Positions 7,307 through 17,500 of a DNA stretch of 31,407 nt are shown in pieces (the stretch's first letter is position 1; every line of letters begins with the position of its first letter). The notes under the pieces were generated by a model. The model was not told where the DNA came from, did no database searches, and saw only the letters and a list, made by a program, of their open reading frames with translations. The position numbers and the translations under genes were made by a program. This stretch comes from DAOPMC01 sp035392025 (GTDB taxonomy: Bacteria > Bacillota_I > Bacilli_A > RF39 > UBA660). The stretch is taken from NCBI GenBank assembly GCA_035392025.1, contig DAOPMC010000013.1:1-31407 (forward strand), given 5' to 3'.

Positions 7307-7879
7307 TCAAATAACTTGACTTGAATCTATAATAATTTCAATGCTTTCCATAATACCTTGATATTCATAACTTATATAGGTTGTAGGAAAATAGATTAGT
7401 AACGTATAAGTATTTGTCTCATTTTCTGTAAATCCAAATGAATTCGTGTCTGTTATCATTGTTTTAAAGTATGATCCATCGCTATCAGCAGCATTTGTAT
7501 CAGATGTAATAATATTAGTTGCCTCAGCTAAAGAATAATCTTCATTCAAATATAGTTCATATTCTAGTGGTAAATTAGTAGTAGCAACAATTGACAAATC
7601 ATAAATTAAATCAGTTTCCAGTCTATTATTCCCTTCAAAATTAGATACTGTAAACGTGTATGCATAAGCTGTTGCACTTGGAACTATATCAAATAATTGA
7701 ATTGTTTGAGTATAATAATTAGCATTAACTACATAAAATGCAATACCTAAATCTGCAGTTGTAGATGATGCACTTTCATACTTTGAAAAAACAATTGGAG
7801 TAAAATAGATAACTAAAATAAGCAATAATCCTGATAATATTAACTTCCAAATTGTTAAAAATCTTTTCTTATTTAACAT
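7307..7879 (-). CDS. Short exported surface protein, TasA/camelysin-like
   Basis: The 190-residue protein has an N-terminal hydrophobic helix (about 10-29) followed by PIVFSKYESASSTTADLGIA. That layout, a helix then FxKY and a small-residue stretch, is seen in SipW-dependent signal peptides. The rest is beta-rich, acidic and free of Cys, ending in alternating Ile residues; there is no wall-sorting signal. The ATG follows GGGGGGTAGT. It begins 9 bases after the upstream SipW gene stops, which suggests the peptidase acts on it. No family can be named with certainty. Confidence 0.65.
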   Translation of the reverse strand: MLNKKRFLTIWKLILSGLLLILVIYFTPIVFSKYESASSTTADLGIAFYVVNANYYTQTIQLFDIVPSATAYAYTFTVSNFEGNNRLETDLIYDLSIVATTNLPLEYELYLNEDYSLAEATNIITSDTNAADSDGSYFKTMITDTNSFGFTENETNTYTLLIYFPTTYISYEYQGIMESIEIIIDSSQVI

Positions 7880-7888
7880 ACTACCCCC

Positions 7889-8611
7889 CTATATATGATC
7901 ATTTTTTTTATCAATAATTTTGCTAAAATCCAGTACTTCTGTTTTGTCCAAATCCTTTAAAGAACTTAAATCAAGTACTTCAGTATTCTCTGATGCTTTG
8001 CTTTTTTTAAGTTTCAAACTANNNNNNNNNNNNNNNNNNNNNNNNNNNNNNNNNNNNNNNNNNNNNNNNNNNNNNNNNNNNNNNNNNNNNNNNNNNNNNN
8101 NNNNNNNNNNNNNNNNNNNNNTAGGCTTATACGAAAAAGCAAAACTAAATAGCATTAATGTAATAAAGACTGATATTAATACTTTAGGTGTAAGAAGTAC
8201 TTTTCTCCATACTCCAAATTGGGGTAAAACTTTAACTACTTTTCCTAAAACAAGATCTTTATCTATTGGATTATCTGCTGTGTTATTAGAATCACCTTTT
8301 GTAACAAGCACATCCCCTACTTTTTCAATTAACCTATGAGTAATAAAATCATTGCCAGAATGATAAGTAATAATATCTCCAACTTCATAGTCATCTGTTA
8401 TTTTAACTACGATAATATCATTTATTTCAATTGCGCCTGACATGCTGCCCGTTGCAACATCAAATACGGTATAGCCAAAAAAGCTAACATATTGATTTTT
8501 CTTAATGTTTAGTTGAATAAAATTATAAAGTGCAAAAAAAATAGCAACTATGACTATACATGTCAATATATTAGTAATTGTCTTTACAATTTTTTCACTA
8601 ATATTAGACAT
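7889..8611 (-). CDS. sipW: SipW-type signal peptidase; C-terminal tail interrupted by an assembly gap
   Basis: Membrane signal peptidase of the ER/archaeal type, using a Ser-His pair to cut TasA-like precursors. An N-terminal helix (about 12-31) precedes VATGSMSGAI with Ser56, then ITHRLIEKVG with His92, then VTKGDSNNTADN with the conserved acidic residues; a second helix lies at about 143-160. Bases 8022-8121 are N, so the true length and frame past residue 163 are unknown. Beyond the gap the tail repeats TEVLDLSSLKDL and TEVLDFSKII, a cytoplasmic extension not usual in SipW. It sits between two likely substrates, 18 bases below one and 9 above the other. Confidence 0.85.
   Translation of the reverse strand: MSNISEKIVKTITNILTCIVIVAIFFALYNFIQLNIKKNQYVSFFGYTVFDVATGSMSGAIEINDIIVVKITDDYEVGDIITYHSGNDFITHRLIEKVGDVLVTKGDSNNTADNPIDKDLVLGKVVKVLPQFGVWRKVLLTPKVLISVFITLMLFSFAFSYKPXXXXXXXXXXXXXXXXXXXXXXXXXXXXXXXXXXSLKLKKSKASENTEVLDLSSLKDLDKTEVLDFSKIIDKKNDHI
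8022..8121. other. Assembly gap (100 N)
   Basis: Exactly 100 N, the placeholder for a gap of unknown size. It falls next to the repeated codons of the SipW tail, so short tandem repeats may have broken the assembly. Continuity of the frame across it is not evidence of a single intact gene. Confidence 0.99.
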
Positions 8612-8629
8612 CTACATCACCATTCCTAT

Positions 8630-9232
8630 CTATTCTTGATATGCTGTTATAGTCTCTCCTAAATACTGCGAAACCACAACTATAATTGGTATTTGTATAT
8701 CACCCTCTGCAACAGAACCCATCAAATAATCTACTTCATTATTTGCCTCATTATTATTCCAAGCTAAACTTGTTCTAATTGTATGGGTTGTTTCAAGTTC
8801 TATTTCAGCAAGTGTAATAATACCAGTATAAACGAATTCCCCCGTTCTAATTAAATTATTATTAACTGTCTCCTCAATTTGAGTAACCGTAAATTCTTCA
8901 TTTGTCATCTCTGAAAAGTCAAATGTTATATCATATCTTATGGATACATCAGTCTCTCCAGGGTCAAGTACTATATCAAAATATCCTGACAACCCTGGTG
9001 CAACCTTACCACTTGCAACATGTGTAGATGTAGCCCAATTAAACTGTGTTATATCAAATGTATGTTCAAGTGTCGTAACTTGTGAACCATTAAGAGTAAT
9101 ATCCCATGTTGCCAAATCATTATCAACTTTTGCTGTTTGATTAGTTTCAAATAAAGCATATGTAAATGCAACTTGGTATATTGCAAAAGCCAATATACCA
9201 ACACACAATATTACCAAAATTTTTTTAAACAT
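8630..9232 (-). CDS. TasA/camelysin family secreted protein
   Basis: This has the clearest TasA-like layout in the left cluster: an N-terminal helix (about 4-22), a short motif TYALFETNQTAKV, then LATWDITLNGSQ, and later GKVAPGLSGYFDIVLDP. In TasA and CalY this is the core of a secreted beta-sandwich that polymerises into biofilm fibres. The 200-residue length fits. The ATG at 9232 lies 2 bases after the stop of the pseudo-SipW gene, and an active SipW follows 18 bases downstream. Likely substrate of that SipW and a fibre subunit (inference). Confidence 0.85.
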   Translation of the reverse strand: MFKKILVILCVGILAFAIYQVAFTYALFETNQTAKVDNDLATWDITLNGSQVTTLEHTFDITQFNWATSTHVASGKVAPGLSGYFDIVLDPGETDVSIRYDITFDFSEMTNEEFTVTQIEETVNNNLIRTGEFVYTGIITLAEIELETTHTIRTSLAWNNNEANNEVDYLMGSVAEGDIQIPIIVVVSQYLGETITAYQE

Positions 9233-9234
9233 TT

Positions 9235-9771
9235 TTATTTTTTAGATTCTTTCTTTTTTAATTTTAACTCTTTTACAAAAGCATAAATTTCATAAATAAA
9301 GATAAATAGCACTGGAACAATTACTATAAATAAGTAGCCCCATTTAGATTCTAAGAATCCTAAGAAAGATCCAAATCCTTTATATTCTTTAGCTTCTTTA
9401 GCTGCTCCAATAACATTAGTTCCTGATAATGCTTTATCGCCCTCTAGAGTAAAAGTTGTCTCATCTTCAGTAAGTTGTTCTTTAGCTATTACTTTTGTAT
9501 AACTTACATCTACTACTTCATTATAAGTATTATAGAAGAATATATAATCTCCAACTGCTATTTCATTAAGTTTTGTCTTTTTAATAACGACTAGACTTCC
9601 TTCATTGTATTCAGACTCCAATTCATCGTTATCAATAATTAAATAAACCTTATTTTTAAAATCAGAGATATTATAGTCATTATAATTTAATAGACAAACT
9701 GTTAAAAATATAATAATTGCTAAATATAATCCCCCGACAACTCCTAAAAATATTTTAAAACCTTTCTTCAT
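9235..9771 (-). CDS. SipW-like protein without the catalytic Ser and His (pseudo-peptidase)
   Basis: The layout matches SipW: an N-terminal helix (about 7-28), EGSLVVIKKTKLNEIAVGDY where active enzymes have the strand after the catalytic Ser, a Gly-Asp box (LEGDKALSGTNVIG, about 109-122), and a C-terminal helix (about 145-165) with a Lys-rich tail. But the GSM motif is replaced by DEL (about 49-51), and the usual His position reads SYTKV with Thr. Both catalytic residues are therefore missing while the fold and membrane layout remain. It is the first gene after the promoter at 9789-9817. The ATG at 9771 is preferred over the TTG one codon upstream, with GGTGG 6 bases before it. It may chaperone, regulate or present substrates. 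Confidence 0.75.
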   Translation of the reverse strand: MKKGFKIFLGVVGGLYLAIIIFLTVCLLNYNDYNISDFKNKVYLIIDNDELESEYNEGSLVVIKKTKLNEIAVGDYIFFYNTYNEVVDVSYTKVIAKEQLTEDETTFTLEGDKALSGTNVIGAAKEAKEYKGFGSFLGFLESKWGYLFIVIVPVLFIFIYEIYAFVKELKLKKKESKK

Positions 9772-9788
9772 CAATTACCACCAATAAA

Positions 9789-9817
9789 ATTATAGCATAC
9801 ATGTTTTAAATTAGCAA
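9789..9817 (-). promoter_or_regulatory. Promoter of the pseudo-SipW/TasA/SipW unit
   Basis: Minus strand TTGCTA (9812-9817), a 17-bp spacer and TGcTATAAT with a perfect -10 hexamer (9789-9794). The predicted start is only about 10-12 bases from the ATG. An imperfect GCATGTT/AACATG inversion spans the spacer and could bind a regulator. Confidence 0.7.
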
Positions 9818-9827
9818 CATGCGTATT

Positions 9828-11375
9828 TTAAATCCTTTCTTTTTCATCATCGATTATCTTTTTGGCATCAATCATATATAAGATATCTCTATATCTTATA
9901 TTATTACTTAAAATTGTCGAATTTTCAAGCAAAATATTAACTTTTTGTATAATATTAGGGATTTCACTATCATTTATGCTTTCAGATGTTATTTTAATAT
10001 TAAGCATTTTAAAATGATCATATATTATTATTGGTATATCAACTTCATCTTTAAAGCCAATATTATCAATTAAAGAATTATAAGGGCTTAGTAAAAATTC
10101 TTTAAGTTCAATAATTAATTTTTCTATATCTTCTTCAGTTATTCCATCATATTTTTTCTTGATACATTCTATCAAATAAACATCATATGATGCTGCTAAA
10201 TATAATGCATCGTAAATGGTAGTATTATCGTTAACTAAAATAGAAACTTTTTCACAAAAATAATTTTTTTCATATTCTTCATACATATTACTAATATTTA
10301 AAGTTATATTATTTGTTAAAATATTTAAGTTATTATCTTCTTTATTATTCTTTGATTTTTTCATTATTTTTTTATTTAATTTAAATAATTTTGATTCTTC
10401 TTTATTAATATCTTTAAACATGTTTTTACAAATATTCTTATATTTATCTTTTTCTTCATATATTTTTTTAATATCTTCAATAATAAATAAATATTTCAAA
10501 TAATTTATGTATTCGGTTAATGAATAAATAAGTTTTTGCAAATCTTTATTATGGGCTTCATACTTCTTAATGTCTGCGTTACTATCATTTACAAACATTG
10601 CATAAAGTTGCAATATTTTTTCTTCTTGAAAATCCTTTATATCACGCTCTCCATCAATAAATTTTTTAAGTAATAATCCTAAATCATTATGAATTAAATT
10701 ATCTTTTTCTTTTATTATTTTAAATAGTTCTTCTTTTAAATTATTCTCATCTGCTATTTTATCTTCTTTGCATTTCTTTGTAAAATAGTTATCAAATTTT
10801 TTTGTATTTTTTAAGTAAATTTTTCTAAAACTCAAATCAATGTGTTTAATAATATTAGGACATTTCCAATAAATCTTTTCGAATATTGGCTTAATTTGTA
10901 TTAGCGTTGGCTGTGTTTCAGAAAAATAATTTTTCATATATTCTACCGCATACATACTATAATCAAAATCATTAGCATCGATAGTAATACCAGCTTCATT
11001 AAATATTTTTATGGCTTCAATAATATCATCATTTACTTTAGATAAATTAGTATTATAGAAATGATTTATATTATATAAAACATTATCCAAATTGCTTTTT
11101 TCATAGGATGTATTTAAAGAATTAATTAATTCTAATTTATTATATATTTCATCAATTTGAGGATCTTTTTTTAAAGAACAAGTTGGCTTAATTTTTTCAT
11201 ATTTTAAATATCTAAAATCAATCTCATTAACAACTTGTTCTTTAATTTTTTTGAAATTTTTAATACTTGCAACTAGCTCTTTTTCGTAAGCTTGCTTATT
11301 TTTAGCATTAGTTTTAGGCATATCATTTAAAAATGCATTTAGTGACTCTATCTCTTTTAAAAATTTATCAAGCAT
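9828..11375 (-). CDS. Large helical cytoplasmic protein, unknown function (515 aa)
   Basis: I do not recognise this family. The protein is rich in Lys, Glu, Ile and Asn, has no signal peptide, no membrane helix and no nucleotide-binding motif, and is predicted to be almost entirely alpha-helical with coiled-coil-like stretches. The ATG at 11375 follows AAGGTGATAAAA. It overlaps by 8 bases the small gene upstream, which is itself just past the giant repeat gene, so all appear to be one transcription unit. Being cytoplasmic among exported proteins, it may organise or regulate their export. Base composition does not differ visibly from its neighbours. Confidence 0.75.
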   Translation of the reverse strand: MLDKFLKEIESLNAFLNDMPKTNAKNKQAYEKELVASIKNFKKIKEQVVNEIDFRYLKYEKIKPTCSLKKDPQIDEIYNKLELINSLNTSYEKSNLDNVLYNINHFYNTNLSKVNDDIIEAIKIFNEAGITIDANDFDYSMYAVEYMKNYFSETQPTLIQIKPIFEKIYWKCPNIIKHIDLSFRKIYLKNTKKFDNYFTKKCKEDKIADENNLKEELFKIIKEKDNLIHNDLGLLLKKFIDGERDIKDFQEEKILQLYAMFVNDSNADIKKYEAHNKDLQKLIYSLTEYINYLKYLFIIEDIKKIYEEKDKYKNICKNMFKDINKEESKLFKLNKKIMKKSKNNKEDNNLNILTNNITLNISNMYEEYEKNYFCEKVSILVNDNTTIYDALYLAASYDVYLIECIKKKYDGITEEDIEKLIIELKEFLLSPYNSLIDNIGFKDEVDIPIIIYDHFKMLNIKITSESINDSEIPNIIQKVNILLENSTILSNNIRYRDILYMIDAKKIIDDEKERI

Positions 11376-11496
11376 TTTTATCACCTTCTTTAATTTTAGT
11401 TAGATCTTTTTCTAAATTGCCAATTTCTTTTATTAACTCATTATACAAACTAACTAATTCTTGATCCTTTATACTTTTGATTTGTTCTTCATTCAT
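11368..11496 (-). CDS. Small coiled-coil-like protein, 42 aa
   Basis: A short frame MNEEQIKSIKDQELVSLYNE... of 42 codons, highly charged and helical, ends in TGA overlapping the ATG of the 515-residue gene (shared ATGCTTGA). The ATG at 11496 is favoured because GGATGTGA, one mismatch from GGAGGTGA, lies about 6 bases upstream; two in-frame ATGs further up (11511, 11517) have no such site. The heptad-like spacing of Leu and Ile suggests it pairs with the helical protein encoded next. The overlap and ribosome site make it plausible as a real gene. Confidence 0.55.
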   Translation of the reverse strand: MNEEQIKSIKDQELVSLYNELIKEIGNLEKDLTKIKEGDKNA

Positions 11497-11526
11497 ATTT
11501 TTCACATCCATTTTCATTATATCATA

Positions 11527-14500
11527 TTATTTTATTACGACATACTCTTCTACATCACCAATGTAGCTACCATTTTCATATAAACTAAATACAAATTTGT
11601 AAGTTCCACTGACTAAATCAGTATCTAAATATAGCATCATATTAAAAGTAGCACCTGGATTGTTTACAAGTAAATATTGATAATCTTCAGCATTACCTAC
11701 TGGAATTAGATTATTAGTTACATAGTCTTGTAAATTAACATCATTATACATAGTTGAATATATGTTAGTATAGTCTCTTCTTTCTAAATGCATTCTTATT
11801 TGTGGACTTGATAATCCAGATGAATAATTAAAGTAGAATACTAAAACATTGTTATCATTTAAAGTAAGTCCTGTAGTTTTATTAATAATTTTAGAATTTG
11901 AAGCTAAACTGACTTTAAGTCCATACAATGAGTTTATAACAGTTAAGTCTATTGGGGTCGCACTAGATGGACTAATGTCTCCATAATAAATACCATCAGG
12001 AGACCCAAAAGCTTCAACATTAATAGTATATACACCACTAGATAAATTACTATTGATACTTCTTACTGTAATATTACTGCTTGCATTAGCAACTCTATTT
12101 GCAATATTTATTCTATAGCTTCCATCAATCCTAGGATAATGATCTATTCCATTGTATTGCAAAGCAACACCCATTAAATCATAACCATTGATTTGATCAC
12201 CATTTTCATTAAAAAATGTGATTTTTAAACCTAATTTCTGATCATAATACCTTGTATCTTGAACAGTTGTCCCACCAACAGTTGCTAATACAAAATCAGT
12301 AGTTACATTTAATGTAGAATTATCTCCTAAATATACAGTTGATGGTGTCAATGAAGAAGCAACATTAATTGTTGCACCACTATTAGCATATAGATTATAT
12401 ACAATTAAACGGGCAATTTCATTATTAACACCCATTACCGATACTACTGATCCATTAAAGACACGCCTTAGATCAATTAAAAGTGATAAATTAGAATGAT
12501 TGGTTGCAATATTAGTTTCACTTAAATCAATAATGAAAATAAATTCTTCCATTGCAACACCAGTATTGCTATCATAATAAAGGGCATTTTTGGTAGCATC
12601 ATCATAATGATAGGTTGTTGTGCTACTACCCGTATTAATACTCCCCATTTGAATAAACGATGATAAGTTATATGAGGCCTCCCCTTGCTGGGAGATTTCA
12701 GTTAAAGCAGCAGCCTCATCACTAGCAGTAACAACATAGTAATAATATTCTGGATTACTCATATCATAATAATCAATCATTGTAATTCTAGTATTTTCTG
12801 GAAGAGCATAATTTGAAGTTAAAGCTCTATAATACCCATTTTGATATATGGTTGATGTTGACTCTGAATAAAGTGAATAATAAGTACTAAAACTACTTTT
12901 TGCATTAATTGAAGTTGGGGTTGTCACAAACATCTCATATTGTTGACCACTAGTAATTGCAGCATCATAGTAATTTTCAGTTATTAAAACTCTTGAAATT
13001 GAGACTTCAATATTTACTCTTTGGACAATGCTCTCAATCAAATTATCAGGAGTCACAACTAAAAGTGAAATAGTGACAGTTCCCATATCAGCATCTGATC
13101 CTAAATTTTTAGAGTGATATAAATAGAAATATAATGTTGGTGCTATTGCCGAGTTATCACTTTCATAATATGTAGTACCAGTATAAGGATTAGAATTATT
13201 AGTAAAATACTCAGTTGTTCCACTGTTTAACCAACCATTAGTACCAGTCATCATAACAAGACCCATATTATTATCAGCTATTGTTGAAGTTGAAGCAATT
13301 CTTGGAATAGTTGATGAATTAATCAAACTAGCATTTGAATCAAAATCATTATAATAAAAGCCTAATATTGTAAACGTTGTATTTGCTTTATAGAAAGAAT
13401 CTAGAGTAAGAGCCTGACCACCTAAAGTAGAATATTTTGATGCAGTTAAGTCTACTGTTAGCTTAGTAACACCTTCTCCAATTGTCCAAATATAATGTTC
13501 TTGATTTTGTCCTACTAATTCTGGTTCCACATAGATAGTTTCTATTACTCCAGGATTATCTTTATCTTCTTGATTAGTATAAAAACCATCTACTGTAATA
13601 TCTTGTTCAGTATAATTAGGTAATCTTTTATGTAATCCTTTAACATAGCTTCCTTCACTAAAGTAGTTTAACTCTCCAGTTGTTGCAGTATCTCCTGCTT
13701 CTACTGAATTATCATAATATGCTGAATATATATTATTATCACGATCATGATCATATCTACCAAAGAAAGTCATCCCAAATACCGGTCCTGTAACCGTATC
13801 AACAAAAGCATCTGGTGAAATATTGACATTTTCACCCGCCCAAATATATAGTCTATTATTAGTATTACGAGTTACTTCACCAGTATTGCTATCAATATCT
13901 ACTGCAGATAGTACCTCAGAGCCATTAACATCAACCGCACTTGTAAATGATGCCAGTTTATTCGTTATAGTTTGTAAATAAAGGGTTGTATTATTTTTAA
14001 TTGTTAAATCATCAATCAAACTAAATGTATATGGTGTATCTTTTAGTTCTTGAGTTCTATCGGCTGCTCCTTCTATTTCAATACAAGAATTATCTATAAC
14101 CGCTACCGTTGCCCTTTGAATAGAAATATTGTATTTACAATTATTTAATGTTCCATAATTTTTGATATATAAAGTTGCTCCCCCATCAACTGATGAGTTA
14201 TTACCACTTCCAAATAAACTTCCATCTATTGAGAAATTAGTGTGATTTAATCCATCAATTGTAACCACTGTACCATTTGTAACACTTAGAAAGTTAAATG
14301 TATATTCATCTGATCCAGCTGGTTTAGCATCTCCTCCACCATAAACTGTTCCTGTAATACTAATATCATCAGAAATTAAACCTGTTGTACTTACTGCATT
14401 AATTCCAATATTAGTGTACGCCGTACCATATAATTTAGAAGTTTTAGCGCCACCATAAACATCACCTGCAATTTGTGCACCAGCGACATTTATAATTCCA

Positions 14501-17500
14501 ATTGAACTATTATTATTTAACTGATTACCAGTTGCCGCAGCATTACCTCCACCATATGCCGAACCTGATATGATAGTTGTCCCATCTATATTTAAAAGAT
14601 TATTAACCGTTACAATGGCCGTAGCACCATTACCACCGCCATAGACATTACCACCAATTATATCGGATGATACATATAAATCAGTGCTGCCAGCAACAGT
14701 ACCAGCATTGCCTCCTCCAAATACATCTATAGTAACGTTTGATGAAAGTAAATCAAAATCCACACTGCCTGCTACAGCAGCACTTACACCATAACCACCC
14801 CCATATGCTGAACCTGATATAGTTGCGTTATTAATGTTTAAAGTAACATTACCACCAACAGCACCAGCATTGCCACCTCCATAAACATCAACTCCTACTG
14901 TAGAATTTAATATATTTGTTGTCGCACTGCCTATTACCGCTGCTTGATTTCCTCCACCATAAACACTTCCTGTTACATTTGTTGAAGTTGCCACATTTAA
15001 AGCAACAGTTGAGTTGCTTGCTCCTTCATTACCGCCTCCATAAATGCTGCCACCAACAATATCTCCTGCTACAGTAGTTAAAATAGCACCATTTACATTA
15101 GCAGCATTACCACCACCATAAATATCTACATCTATTGTAGTATTAGAAATATTAGTTGTTGCTGTTCCGGTTACAACCGCTGCATCTCCTCCACCATAAA
15201 CACTTCCTGAAATTGAAGAAGATGTATTTATAGTTAAGCTAACACTTGCATTAACTGCTCCTTCATTACCGCCACCATAGATATTTCCGCCTACCGTTGT
15301 TCCAGATATAGTAGTTACCACAGTGCCATTTACAGCTGCTTGATTTCCTCCACCATAGATAGAGCCTGTAATTGTACCACTTGATACAAATAAATTAGTT
15401 CCAGTGCTAACAACACCTGCATTACCACCACCATAAATATTTTCTGTTACATTTGTGGCAATTATATCAACATCCGTACTTCCCGCAACTGTTGCACTTA
15501 CTCCATATCCTCCACCATAAACTGAACCTGTTATATCAGATCCATTATTTATTGTTAAACTAACATTTGAATTTGATGCTCCTGCATTTCCCCCACCATA
15601 AACATTAGTACCTACATCTGTATTTGATATAGTCGATGTTATAACTCCTGTTACAGCTGCTTGATTTCCTCCTCCATAGATAGATCCACCTACTGTTGAA
15701 TCAGTTGTTGTTAATGTTACTGTTTCTCCTATTGTTCCAGCATTGCCACCACCATAAACATTGCCCACTACATTTGTACTAGTTAATCCTATAAGGGCAT
15801 CTCCTGCAACTGTTGCACTTACTCCATATCCTCCACCATAAGTAGAACCTGAAATAGTTGATGTATTTATAGTTAAACTTGTATCAGATCCTGCAGCACC
15901 GGCATTACCGCCTCCATAAACATCAACATCTATTGTTGAACCTGTTATAGAAGTTGTGATAATTCCAGTTACGCCCGCTTGATTTCCTCCACCATAAACT
16001 GAACCTGTTATATCTGATCCATTATTTATTGTTAAACTAACGCTTGAATTTGATGCTCCTTCATTACCACCACCATAAACATTAGCACCAACATTTGTAT
16101 TTGATATGATTGATGTTATTGTTCCTGCTACGGCCGCTTGGTTTCCTCCACCATAAACTGAACCTGTTATATCAGATCCATTATTTATTGTTAAACTAAC
16201 ATTTGAATTTGATGCTCCTGCATTTCCCCCACCATAAACATTAGTACCTACATCTGTATTTGATATAGTCGATGTTATAACTCCTGTTACAGCTGCTTGA
16301 TTTCCTCCTCCATAGATAGATCCACCTACTGTTGAATCAGTTGTTGTTAATGTTACTGTTTCTCCTATTGTTCCAGCATTGCCACCACCATAAACATTGC
16401 CCACTACATTTGTACTAGTTAATCCTATAAGGGCATCTCCTGCAACTGTTGCACTTACTCCATATCCTCCACCATAAGTAGAACCTGAAATAGTTGATGT
16501 ATTTATAGTTAAACTTGTATCAGATCCTGCAGCACCGGCATTACCGCCTCCATAAACATCAACATCTATTGTTGAACCTGTTATAGAAGTTGTGATAATT
16601 CCAGTTACGCCCGCTTGATTTCCTCCACCATAAACTGAGCCTGTTATATCTGAATTATTATTTATTGTTAAACTAACGCTTGAATTTGATGCTCCTTCAT
16701 CACCACCACCATAGACATTTGCACCAACATTTGTATTTGATATGATTGATGTTATTGTTCCTGCTACGGCTGCTTGGTTGCCTCCGCCATAGATAGTACC
16801 ATTTATTGTGGATCCTGATGTTGAAAGTGTTACATTACTACCTACTGATGCTTCATCACCACCACCATAAACATTGCCTGCAACATTAGATGATGAAATT
16901 CCTACTGAAGTTGTCCCAGTAACATTTGCTAAACTTCCACCACCATAAACTGAACCTAAAATTGCAGTTGATGTCAAAGAAACATTTGTAGTTGATGAAT
17001 AAGCTTCAGTTCCAGTTCCACCAACAACACCTTTACCTCCACCATAAACATTAGTAATAGTTCCTCCTGTTGTTATAACATTCGTATTAGTTGTAGTTCC
17101 ACCAGCATTATTGCCACCATAAATAGTACCTGCTGTTCCGCTACTAACAGACACATTGGATTCTCCAACTGTGCCAGTAATATCTGAGCCACCATATATT
17201 GTTGTAACTGATGCTCCCGCTAAAGTCACATGTGTTTCGATTGCATTTGATGATTCACCGCCACCATAAACTGCTGTTATAGTATTAGCAGCACTGTTTA
17301 ATGTAACATGCGTTATTCCTGCTGATGCTGCTGTCCCATTACCTCCCGTTACACCTTTACCTCCACCATAAATAGTAGTGATATTTCCACCATTTGTCGT
17401 TATATTAGTAGTTGTTGTTGAACCACCAGACTTATTTCCACCATAAATAGTTCCCACTGTTCCACTTGATGTAGTTACATTAGAAGTAGTAACGATACCA

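Noticed and set aside
7889..8611. One continuous gene across the N run
   Set aside because: The gap length is a placeholder, so frame continuity is by chance; I kept one entry but treat the tail as unproven.
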